In this document: positions 54,338 through 64,000 of the stretch, one piece after another
Layout: each line of letters begins with the position of its first letter
Position numbering within the stretch: the stretch's first letter is position 1
NCBI GenBank assembly: GCA_037447655.1
Contig: JBBHKE010001013.1
Coordinates: 1-64,000, forward strand
DNA length: 64,000 bases
Origin: Zygnema cylindricum
Lineage: Eukaryota > Streptophyta > Zygnematophyceae > Zygnematales > Zygnemataceae
Reading direction: 5' to 3'
Notes under the pieces: model-generated
Seen by the model: only the letters and a program-made list of their open reading frames with translations
Databases searched by the model: none
What the model was told of the DNA's origin: nothing
Position numbers and translations under genes: made by a program

Positions 54338-56196
54338 TGATGCTCGTTATATTCCAATAACTCTCAGTTAAGAACCAATACAATGCAAAAAACAAGAGTG
54401 ATACACAGCAACAAGAACATAACTCCATACATGCATAAGCGCATCAACCACATGCTTTACAACTTTAACCTAGGCGAACTCTAAACCCAGTCAAACTCAA
54501 CGAAATGAAACTATATCGATTGTACCAAAAAGTACGCCGCGGCGCGAAGCACAAATTCCTAAACGGACGCGAAAGCGAGTCGTGCTCCACCAATCAACAC
54601 TTAGGAACACAATTTGAGAACACCCGATTCACAAAAATGTATCCCTAAGGGTGAACCTCCACCAAGCAAAAAATAGGGTTGTTTTCTAGAAAAAGTGCGT
54701 TTCTGTACAAGGTGGTACTTTTTTTTTTCTTTTTAATACAAACATGATTACTAAAGATTTGGTATGATTCTCTAAACTTTTCGGTGACAATGTCGACCAA
54801 CCAATTTTGTGTTTTAAAAATAAGCGGTCAATTTATCTAGTGTTTGGCTAGTCTCCTCCCTCATTTTCAAGGCTACACATTAGACGTGTAAAATTGTACA
54901 CATGGAAAGGTCAAATACGATCCACGATGGACTAAACATAGGAACCTTACATATGGCATAGGTCACACACTTCCGAACGTAGGCCACGTGCCTTCGGATA
55001 GGCTGGAATCAAATCCACAAAAAACTACCAAAAAATCTTTGTTGATGAATGTCACGTGACGTCGCTTTCACCATTCATTGACATCCAAGATTTGGCGCGC
55101 CTACTTTTTTCAAATTTTCAACGACAAAACAACAGCAAAAACGACAAAACATGAACGTACCAAATGTCTATTCGCATAATTTTACTTTGCGCCTGGTCGT
55201 ACAGATAAGAGTTTCAAATTATGCACTTTTTGAATCTTTAACTGTGCTCGTAGTGTGAACATGAGCCTACGTGGATCCGCTCGAAATAAAGCATGTAGGC
55301 GATAGATTCCTTGCTGACACGACCTGATGGAAAAGTGAACAAAATATTATTGCAACTAAACAATTCTGTACGATTACTGTCGGCACTGTCGGCGCTTCAT
55401 GGAGAAGAGGCCTAAGTACCAAAATCTACCAGCTCCACCGAATACAAAAATAAAGGACGAAAATCGAAACTCTTAGAAACGCTTGATGGAGATGAGGCCT
55501 AAGTACCAAAAGTTACTAGCTACACCGTACACAAGAATAAAGGACGAGAATCAAAACTTTTAGGAACAAGACTACAATGCCCATGGTTATTACGTTAAGG
55601 ATTTGTTAATATTAATGCTAAATTAAAATTACTTACAATAGTTTAGTGCTTAGGAGCGTGGCGGTGTACTTGAAGTCCTTTTAATCAGAACATTAAACCA
55701 TGTACACGAAACAAAACGTACAAGTGTAAAAGTACGAACGAAACTGGATGAAACAAAATGTGCGATGTGACACGCGACCAAATAGAACCAATACTACTAT
55801 ATTGACATCAACATTGACATTGACTCACACACGGGAAAACCTAACAAGCGTTACATCAAATACTTAACGTCAAAAACAATAGGCAGTGTTGTGTTATAAA
55901 CCCCATGTGCCGCCTACCGTTTAGTACGATGGGAAGCGCCTTGAAGGCTTCACTATGTCTAGGTGAAAGGGTTGTCAAAATCGACAAATAAAGAAGGACG
56001 ACATTCAAATGGCAGGGTGTAAAATCGTGGAATATTATTAGCTCGACAAGCGACAGGGGAATATGCATACAAATTATAAACCTTTGGTCGTCGTTTTGGA
56101 AACCTTTAAATAGGATGTGTGTGTGTTCCGTGCATTGTCAGTCTGTTGTACGGACGTCGTCTGCCTATAGTACAGAAGCGTATGTATGACATCCTG
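54338..56196. other. No gene recognised; one tandem duplication
   Basis: Two copies of a roughly 85-95 bp unit (CTTCATGGAGAAGAGGCCTA and CTTGATGGAGATGAGGCCTA starts) lie at about 55397-55562. No coding region is supported. Confidence 0.4.
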
Positions 56197-56276
56197 ACAG
56201 CGACCAAGACAACGACCACGACAGCGACCACGACCATAACCACTTCAACGACCACGACCACAGCGACACCGACCGG
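56197..56276. repeat. GACCAC hexanucleotide-type repeat
   Basis: ACAGCGACCA, CGACCACGAC and similar words repeated over 80 bp, giving a threonine-rich translation that is probably an artefact. Confidence 0.75.
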
Positions 56277-56349
56277 TAAATTTAAACGACTACATCGACA
56301 ACAACCGAGTCACTTTAAAATTAGGCGCGGTTCCCCAAAAGTGGTGCAA

Positions 56350-57292
56350 AGGTTAAGGTAGGAGCATACAAAAACGGGCATGAAAAGCGGGCATAAAAAA
56401 TGAGCATACAAAACGGGCATGATAAACGGTAGTGTTGGGTATTGAGGACCTCTTGCCAATATTTGATATTTATCGAATTTCAAGTACCCGACAATCGATA
56501 TATCGCTTCCATATATCGAAAAGGAAAATATCGCGATATATCGAGGCATAAAAAAAAAAAAAAACACAGGTCTCCAAAGTCACGTGGCTTTAGACAAGGT
56601 GACCTTAAAATTTTTGCCGAAAAGAAATACAGTTTTTTCCTGAAAGTCAGCAAAGTGAAGGATATATCTGAGGTACATTGATTCGGTACACTACACTTGT
56701 GAAGTACACGTACGTAATGCGCAGTATGGATTTCCATACGAAAATGGTCGGTTTTCAAATCTTTGACGATTTTAGAGATTTGATCGTCAGCTAACAAGGA
56801 ACAAGGAACCACTCAGATCAAAACACGTCTGTAAAAACTTATTTACAAAATATACGTGATGTTAACCGAGGCTGTTAACCGAGGCCGAAATTTTGCTGTC
56901 CGTACTATTACAGAGACCTCCTCATGTAACCATACCCCAAATAAGTAATTATATGAATTACATAATTTTTACTTTTTTGTCGGTTTGATTTTGCGGCGTC
57001 TACCTTTAAGTCACGGAACGAACATCATGTCGTATGTGGCGTATCAGACAATTTGTTTTTTTCGCTAAAATAACTTATGCTTTTAAAATATAAAATATTA
57101 AATTTAAAAAATACTATATATCGCGATTATTTATGTTGGTTTGGTACGATATATCGAAGAGTATGCTCGATCGATTTTCGATATATCGAATATCGAAATT
57201 ATCGCGATATGAATTTACCCGATACCCAACACTAATAAACGGGCATGATAAACAGGCATGATAAACGGGCATGATAAACTGGGGTACACGCC
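56350..57292. repeat. ACGGGCATGATAA minisatellite, split by a hAT-type element
   Basis: Copies of AACGGGCATGATA and variants run from 56370 to 56429 and again from 57235 to 57290. The two halves are continuous if the element at 56430-57234 and one target copy are removed. Confidence 0.75.
56430..57234. mobile_element. hAT-type non-autonomous element
   Basis: The termini TAGTGTTGGGTAT are perfectly inverted (13 bp), and the 8-bp duplication ATAAACGG flanks both ends (56422-56429 and 57235-57242), the hAT signature. The 805-bp interior has subterminal ATATCG-rich palindromes on both sides (TCGATATATCG, ATCGCGATAT). It has no transposase. Confidence 0.85.
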
Positions 57293-57409
57293 CGTGTAAC
57301 GGGCGTTGATTTACTAGTCAAAACAAACAATAGCAACGAATGACCTAATGGCATTTCGCCATTGTAACGAAGAGCCCTTTGTTAAGCATCTAGTCCATCA
57401 ACAACGGTA

Positions 57410-57614
57410 CACCGTGAATCGCTATTAGCGTTTAGAAATAAATAGCGTTATGAAACAAATAGCGTTATTAACGCTATTTGAGAATTTGGGGGTTTTGAAG
57501 GAAATCATCTGCTCTAGTTTGTTTTTTAAAGGGTTTTATTTATTCTATTTGAGAATTTGGGTAAAAAAAGGGGTACGCAATTAGAGTCATTGACTCTAAT
57601 AGCGATTCACGGTG
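57410..57614. mobile_element. TA-MITE M1
   Basis: Terminal repeat CACCGTGAATCGCTATTAG in perfect inversion, TA on both sides, 205 bp. Confidence 0.8.
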
Positions 57615-57616
57615 TA

Positions 57617-58242
57617 GCGACTGCGAGATTCTGTTGGCAAAATTTTCTGGTTTATAGCCGTTCAAGGCACTCCGTTACAATGGAGAAAGATCCTAACCGA
57701 TACCGCAGCACTATGAGCACACGTGCACAACAACGATATTGTACAATCTGTACTATTTCGTCTCGTTTCGTCCTGAAGAAGTCGTGTTTTATTTTATAGC
57801 TTACGAGTAAACCGGCTGCCCAAGTTTGTATGGGACATGGGCTCTGTACTCCATCCGTACCATACCGTACGTCATTCTCCTTTTTATATCGATCTAATCA
57901 GATCGTGTCAGCGCCACGTTACCGGGCCAGGTCAATGGGATGCGCAATATCGTATCCACGAACGAAAATGAGCGATCAATTATCGACACTGGTTTTGACG
58001 AGGCTCCTTGTCAGTTAATTAGTTCCGTTGCAGCAATGACATCGTCCGTACGGATGTAGTCAAGAAAATTCAGCGGTCCACTCGAGTGACTCGTGCAATC
58101 TGGGGATTCGGCAGTTGTGACCGTTGACTGCCAGACTGCCATCGGTTGCTTGCGGGCACCAAAACATTTCGACAAAAAAAGGAGAGAGGCATGTCAAGTG
58201 GACATAACCAAAAAGACACTATTTAGATCCTATCTGTACCAC
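57617..58242. other. No gene recognised
   Basis: Short frames only; nothing recognised between MITEs M1 and M2. Confidence 0.35.
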
Positions 58243-58696
58243 CACCGTGAATCCATTAGCGTAATGAAATAGATAGCAACAATTAGCGTATTTTACGGTA
58301 AATTGTGTTTTTCGGGTACATATGATACTAATTTATCATGTACTCTAATTTAAACCGCTTTGTAAAATTTTCAGCACATAATATGTCCACGCTAAAACAT
58401 GTATATGTACGAAACTGTTCAATTCGTACGCCGTCGCGCTTTTTGACATCTGCGTATGGAAAATATTTACGCAATTATATACATATATTTTCACTTTTAA
58501 GTTTAAAAATGTACGAAATAGTACAGATCTGGCAGTCCGTACACCACACTATTTAAAAGGAACTAAATTATAGTTATGAACCGCATTGAGCGGGGTACTC
58601 AAATAACGTGCAAAACAATTAGCGTACTTTATTCTATTTGAGAATTGGCCCCAAAAGCAAGGCCCCACTAGCGTCATGATTCTTCGATTCGCGGTG
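58243..58696. mobile_element. TA-MITE M2
   Basis: CACCGTGAATCC... to GATTCGCGGTG, 454 bp, of the long form; the right TA is mutated to CA and shared with M3. Confidence 0.6.
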
Positions 58697-58698
58697 CA

Positions 58699-59192
58699 CA
58701 CCGCCAATCCCATAGAGTAAAGGAATAAATAGTAAAAACATTTGTATTATCAACGCTAATTAAGGAAAACAACATAAAAACATATATACTAATTAATCAC
58801 TAACTCTAATTTGGGTTTTTTCGAATAATAAATACCCGCCGTATCGATGTCTACATCAATATATGTATTCGTACAGAATCTGAAAACTCGTACGCCAAAA
58901 TCTGAATATTCGAGTTTGCGACTCTTTATCCAGTGCATTCACATGCGTGCGCAATTACATTAAATGACTTCTGTACATTTTTTATTTCAAAAAGTACATC
59001 TTGGTACGGAAAAGCTTCTTTTCGTACATCGCCCTCTAAACATCGCAGTGTACTTCCCTTTTTAACGCTAATTAAAAAAAGAACCCTAAAAGGCGTAAAG
59101 GAAAAAATAGAATTATGGATTGTATTTCACGTTTGAAATTTTTTAAAAAGGGCACCGAATTAGCGATTTCACTCTAATAGCGATTGGCGGTG
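58699..59192. mobile_element. TA-MITE M3
   Basis: CACCGCCAATC... to GCGATTGGCGGTG, 494 bp; starts two bases after M2 and ends in TA. Confidence 0.7.
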
Positions 59193-59199
59193 TACAGTA

Positions 59200-59408
59200 C
59201 ACCGTGAATCGGTATTGGCGTAATGGACGCTATTTAAGGAACCTTTTTTTTTTTGCAAATTCTCAAATAGAATTATCCACAATATTTAAAAAAACCCTAA
59301 TTCTTAATTAGAATAAACGATTTCGTTGAAATTTAAAATTCTCAATTAGCGTAATAACGGTAATTGTTTACACGCTATAGAAACTTTTGCGAATAACGAT
59401 TCACGGTG
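59200..59408. mobile_element. TA-MITE M4
   Basis: CACCGTGAATCGG... to CGATTCACGGTG, 209 bp, TA flanks; seven bases separate it from M3. Confidence 0.75.
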
Positions 59409-59415
59409 TAAAGTA

Positions 59416-59598
59416 CACCGCCAATCATATTAGAGTCAGGATTAAATAGCGTCAAAACAATTCGCGTTATTGATTCTAATTTAGCACCTGAAACGTGGCA
59501 GATTATGGTCCAATTAAATGCATTATTAATTGTATTTCAGGTTTTATATTTTGAAAAGGGCACCGAATTATGTTAGATTTTAATAGCGATTGGCGGTG
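59416..59598. mobile_element. TA-MITE M5
   Basis: CACCGCCAATCAT... to GCGATTGGCGGTG, 183 bp, TA flanks; seven bases after M4. Confidence 0.75.
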
Positions 59599-59601
59599 TA
59601 C

Positions 59602-60090
59602 TACCGTGGTCGCTATTAGCGTATTGATGGGCAATTCTTGTTTTTGGGCAAATTCTCAAATATTAGACATTCTAAATGTTCTACGCTATTTGAGGTGTTC
59701 CATAAAATAGATTATGACTTAATATAGTCCCATCGTAAATAGTGTGATGTACACCAATAGAGCTGCACTTTTTGTACTTTTAAAGTAGAAAAAGATGAAA
59801 ATATATTCACGCTGTCCCGTAATCGCGCTAACGTAATTGGTAAATATTTCCGGCATCGCGGATGAAAAAAAATGCGACGGCGTACGATTTGAACAATTTC
59901 GTACATGCACATATTTTAGTGTGGAGATATTCTGAACCGAAATTTTTTACAAAGCAGTTTGCAAATTAGAGTGTACGAAAAATTAGAATAAAAATTATTT
60001 CCAAAAAAGACGACATTCCCAATTAGCGTAAAAAACGCTAATTGTTTCATTACGCTATCTATTTCATTACGCTAATAGCGATTCACGGTG
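59602..60090. mobile_element. TA-MITE M6
   Basis: The left terminus is degraded (ACCGTGGTCGCTATTAGCG) and the right is intact (CTAATAGCGATTCACGGTG), about 489 bp, TA at the right. Confidence 0.6.
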
Positions 60091-60246
60091 TATACCACTG
60101 CAGTACAGTACAGTCTGTACTGTACCCTTACATTATCTGCCTGAAATATTATTTTGGCGATTTCGTACATAATCGTACAGCAAAGACAAGTTGTAAGACT
60201 CGAAAACAATTTTTACGTTCAGAAAAGGACCCTGACATCGACAGTA

Positions 60247-60443
60247 CACCGCCAATCGCTATTAGAGTCAAGGATTGAATAGCGTCAAAATATAATTAGC
60301 GTTATTGATTCTAATTTAGTACCTGAGACGTGGCAGATTATGGTCCACGTCCTTAAATAGCGTTATTAATTGCATTTCAGGTTTTTTTTTTTGAAAAAAG
60401 GGCACCGAATTGGCGTTATATACTCTCATAGCGATTGGCGGTG
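60247..60443. mobile_element. TA-MITE M7
   Basis: CACCGCCAATCGCTATTAGA... to GCGATTGGCGGTG, 197 bp, TA flanks. The interior is close to M5 (TGGCAGATTATGGTCCA). Confidence 0.75.
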
Positions 60444-60858
60444 TACTGTAGTACAAATCTATTTGAGAGATCGTCGTTTTTCGAAAATAATTTAGATCAA
60501 TCTTTACATGTACTGCAAAGGATTCTATTTCCGCCGACAGATTACTGTAATCTTGTCACGCAAGTCGCTGAGCTGTCAGAGGCTGGCAGGATTTAATACC
60601 GATTTTACAGTTATCCAGTTATCCTGTTCGTAAGAGACTACATTTTTTTGGCATTTTCCGCCACGTAGATCGTTTTCATTTGTTTTCTCTCAAAATATTG
60701 AACAGAAAAAAGATAAATAAACAAAGGTTTTGAACTTCGGTTGAAGTCACGTCACCAAATCAAACGTGCGAAAATAAACACTTCAGATTATTTGTTCGTT
60801 TCCAAACATTCGAGAACTGCCGACGTGTACAAAAGACAAAACAGTATAAACTCGACTA

Positions 60859-61076
60859 CACAGTGTATCGCTATTAGTATTAATTATTTTTACGCCACTT
60901 AAAACGTATTTTATCCGTACACACTTGTCCGAATTTCAATTTGAAACCGCCATTAAGAAGCTGAGAATTTGAACTTTCAATCGCAACCGTCAGATCGAAA
61001 ATCCGACCTGTGTGTACGAAGAAAAGATGTTTTAACAGACGAAAAAAGCATTTAACACTAATAGCGATTCGCGTTG
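60859..61076. mobile_element. TA-MITE M8, diverged
   Basis: CACAGTGTATCGCTATTAG... to CTAATAGCGATTCGCGTTG, 218 bp, TA flanks; the termini carry several substitutions. Confidence 0.6.
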
Positions 61077-63000
61077 TAGAGACAAAGTAACCTCTGAAAT
61101 CGTTAATTTTTTTTGAAAAATTCTGACAATTCTTTCAAATTGCGTGGCGGAGCCCGGGAATGACGGACACCATCCACTTTACGTAAAATAATTCCATTCG
61201 TAAATTTAAGTCCGATTCACAAAACGACAATCTCTCGGTAAATATTTTATTGCATAACGAGACAAAGTCGCTTGTGGTATGATAAACAAATACGTGGCAA
61301 AAAAATTTCCGTTGATATAGCAGATTCTATTCTTCCCCCCCCTAAAATGCTACAGTAATGTACGGTGGTTATTCCATGGTGACGATGTTTTCCTGGATAA
61401 GAGCATGCGTTACAGAATCTTTTGCTTTCCGGTCTTTCTGCAATCTTTGGATCCGACAAAATACGTACATGACAGCGCGACATGACGAACAAAAATCGTC
61501 ATTACTACTTGCGAATCTTTTTGGTGCTCTGATTTGATTTGCTGGGACGTGGCGCTCGCCGCCGTTTCGTGACAATGACGGGCTTTTAAGGGCAGTTGTG
61601 CCTCTTTGGTGACATGTCACACAGCCCTTTATGCCTCAAACGAGACGGTCCGTAGCCATTTTGGATTTTAGTGCGACCCTCGGGCTGCACGTAGATCCAA
61701 TAAAATCTTGTACTGCATTCGGTGGAGGTCTTTTCTTCTAAAGAAAATGACAAACACCGAATATACCTCTACTGAGCACCACAGTGCTTAATCATTGGAC
61801 TACCAGCTCACTAATACGACAAACAATTTGTTGAAGGATACTGGATCCGCTCGGGTCAATTATTGTCCTTCAGAGCAGACAAATTTAAAAATGCAGCTGT
61901 CATTTGTCGGTTGTGATGTTTATCTGGCCTGTCGGGCGGCTGGTAATGCTCCGTTGTCGGCTTGCATGCCCGCTTGACGGGAAATTCACACGTGACCTCG
62001 TTTTTGTGCTTCGCCTGCTCGATCCAATTTTCCGGTCATTATTGCAAAGGATCTTTTGCGCATTGACCACCTTTTGGCTTTTGAAGCCCATGCAGTGACG
62101 CGTGTACTGTTATTACTCAATGAGAAGATTTGCAAGCGACTCATCACATATTCTAGGGACGTGGCGACAAACCGACTTACAAGAGAATCCACACGTAGTT
62201 TGACGGGCGCGCTTAAATCTGACGACTTTTAAGCGCCACGTTTAGCTCTATTGACCGCGTTCACATTATGCGACGACTGCGTAAAATAGACAACGGTAGA
62301 TTTGTAACTTGACCTTTCCGATTAACATTTCTCGTCGAAACAAAAAGAATACAAAGGAAGCGTGACAAGATAATCTGTCAAGGATTTGTTGATAGACTCT
62401 GGCTGATTTGCATCCATCCTGTCTCCAGGCTCATGGCTTGGCTTACGTGTAAAGTACTCAATGTCGTATGACGTGGCAATTGTTCTATTTTCGGGTATTG
62501 ATTGTACACGTGTGTATCTGCCACCGTACTTGAGAACGCTCTGCATGGAAAAATAGCTTCGCGGGATGCGGAAATAAATAGCGTTGACCGGTCAATGTTT
62601 GCTCCTGGTCGCTTGGAGAACCTTGATCGATTCAGGAAAGATGTTTAAAAAATAATGATAATAATGCGGCATGAGACGAAAACATACAAAATCCATTAAA
62701 ATCTTAAAATACCCAACGTTTTCGCTGATGGAAGTTCAACATAACGGACGGTAACTGGTAATACGTCAGGTTGATGTCGACGGACGAACGTTTTTTAACA
62801 AAGTAGGAGACGACGAATTTCACGAGAAAGGAATTCAAAAAAACTCTCTGGGCCGCAAACGAACCAAGAGAAAATTACGGGAGATAATAAGACGGCCAGA
62901 CGGCCCGACGTATAACAAATGGTACTAGGATCTTTAAGTTAGGCTATTGAAAATTTTCACCCGTTGGATTTGAAAATTTTAACAGACTTCATTTAAGATA
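61077..63000. other. No gene recognised
   Basis: Short frames on both strands (for example 61369-61620 and 62322-62546, minus) show no motif I can name. It may hold the promoter of the gene starting at 63069. Confidence 0.35.
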
Positions 63001-63001
63001 A

Positions 63002-63009
63002 TATAAGCC
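63002..63009 (+). promoter_or_regulatory. TATA-like box upstream of the 63069 gene
   Basis: AATATAAG occurs about 65 bases before the ATG at 63069, a plausible core promoter position with a short leader. This is weak evidence on its own. Confidence 0.3.
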
Positions 63010-63068
63010 CCTTTTGACTCCCATGAAATTCTCAAAAACAACGTGACGATATACATGACTTTGTTTTG

Positions 63069-63424
63069 ATGGCGGTCAAGATGTTCAGTTGTTTCGTGGT
63101 TGCTTTCGATGGGTTCCTCCGTACTTGTCGTCGACGGCGTTCTTTTAAGAGGAGAGGCCTCGGGTGTCCTCCCTCTCTTATATCTTTCCCCCTCTCCCTC
63201 TCTCCCTCTCCCTCTCTCCCTCTCTCCCTCTCACCATCATTGGTGGTGATGTCATTCAGGCGTTGGCGCCTCTCCGCCTCTAAGGATTGGACAGCTGGCA
63301 GTCGCAGAAACTTCCTGGAAAAAGCTGCCGCCCTTACAGCGGTTCTGGCAGTTCCTGGCGCTCCCTTTTCCTGCAAAGCTGTATTGGCTGTGGAGCCTAC
63401 CATAGAAGTGGATGCAAATGGTTC
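63069..63424 (+). CDS. N-terminal part of a plastid protein with a Tat-type lumen signal
   Basis: From the ATG at 63069 the frame runs through a basic, Ser/Arg-rich N-terminus (RTCRRRRSFKRRG), a CT-repeat encoded Leu/Ser/Pro run (63175-63232), then RRWRLSASKDW and SRRNFLEK, followed by a hydrophobic stretch (AAALTAVLAVPGAPFSC) and an Ala-x-Ala-like end (KAVLA/VEPTIEVDANG). S-R-R-x-F-L is the twin-arginine consensus and the layout is that of a bipartite transit peptide sending a protein to the thylakoid lumen. The mature protein would follow in later exons off the window. The frame stays open into pyrimidine repeats after about 63420, which I take as intron or non-coding. The product is not identified. 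The CT run may be an unrecognised intron. Confidence 0.45.
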
Positions 63425-63900
63425 AGCTTCTTACCTCTTTCTTGTGTTACCTGTCTTTTTGTTACTTCTCTCTCTCTCTCTTTGTTACCTCTCTTTTTCT
63501 TCCGTCTCTCTTTGTTTGTTGCCTCTCTCTCTCTCTTTCACTTGCCTCTGCCTCTGTCTCTCTCTCTCTCTCTCTCCCTCTCTCTTTCTTATTTCCCACC
63601 GCTCTCTCTCCTTTTTACCTTGGCTCTCTGCAATTGGTTCAGTTTTTCACCTCTGTTTTTCTTACCTCTCTCTTTTTTTCCCCTCTTTTTTTCTTCCTCT
63701 CTCACTTTTTCTTATTTCTCTCTCTTTTTCTTATTCTTTCTCTTTTTCCTACTTTGCCTCTTTGCAAATTGTTCAATTCGTTACCTCTCTCTCTCTCTTA
63801 TTTTCTTACCTTGCCTTATCTTGCTTCTCTGAAAATGATTCACTTCCTTATCCCTCTCTGTATTTCTCACCTTGTCTCTCCTTCTTGAACGATTTTCACT
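63413..63900 (+). repeat. CT-rich region with repeated exon-edge-like word
   Basis: The word GCAAATGGTTCAGCTTCTTA followed by CCTCTTTC occurs at 63413, and degenerate copies follow at about 63629 (GCAATTGGTTCAG), 63765 (GCAAATTGTTCAA) and 63830 (GAAAATGATTCAC), each followed by TTACCTCTCTCT. Between them are CTCTCT tracts. Open translations are low complexity. Confidence 0.6.
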
Positions 63901-64000
63901 TTCTGACCTTATCTCTTTTTGTTTCTTGTCCTTTCTCTCATTTTCTGTCCTAATTTTCTATGTTTCCAGCCCTCTCTCTTACTCTCCTCTAACTCTCTCT

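Noticed and set aside
56119-56361. Threonine-rich 80-codon frame
   Set aside because: Produced by the GACCAC repeat; no homologous context.

Overview
This window looks like nuclear DNA from a plant-lineage (streptophyte) genome that is dominated by repeats. The evidence is fragments of plant-type genes: a GH5 exo-beta-glucanase exon preceded by a fascin-like segment, remnants of a calcium-dependent protein kinase, and a plastid-type protein with a twin-arginine lumen signal. Introns have canonical GT-AG borders and pyrimidine-rich tracts, and Ty1/copia elements, Ty3/gypsy elements and several MITE families are abundant. A large-genome seedless plant or charophyte alga such as Chara would fit, but that is inference and no species can be fixed from the sequence alone.

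Layout. 1-2.6 kb: a minus-strand GH5 gene (two exons proposed) whose intron is filled with degenerate tandem repeats. 2.6-5.2 kb: purine/pyrimidine tracts and two MITEs. 5.2-13 kb: a decayed plus-strand copia element with its 3' LTR, then a second copia pol fragment whose RNase H region is split by three Harbinger-like MITEs placed end to end at one TAA target. 13-19 kb: remnants of host genes (a possible BSD-protein first exon and a CDPK pseudogene), followed by four tandem copies of a structured about 82-nt unit. 19-22.5 kb: a truncated minus-strand copia element with its 5' LTR. 24.4-25.2 kb: a fold-back element. 25.9-39.7 kb: a minus-strand gypsy element carrying a PHD finger after the integrase. 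It is interrupted by a solo copia LTR (perfect 5-bp TSD) and by a complete copia element (two LTRs, PBS, PPT, gag to RNase H), and it ends at a copia LTR cut by a 10-N assembly gap. 41.7-53 kb: two very long TTC/GAA tracts bracketing a tandem gypsy array in which two units share an LTR. 53.6-61.1 kb: MITE country, with one Harbinger-like element, one hAT-type element with a perfect 8-bp TSD, and eight TA-flanked MITEs in 3.7 kb, several abutting. 63.07 kb to the end: start of a plus-strand gene encoding a Tat-signal plastid protein, running into a CT-rich repeat region.

How the parts relate. Little of the window looks like functional host sequence; most of it is a nested insertion record. The points most worth a second look are: the PHD finger at the C-terminus of the gypsy integrase; copia elements whose gag start codon lies inside the LTR and whose primer-binding site matches the anticodon arm of initiator tRNA-Met and is itself gag coding sequence; the structured 17.5-18.1 kb tandem units with compensating stem changes; and intron repeats that look like serial copies of an exon edge.
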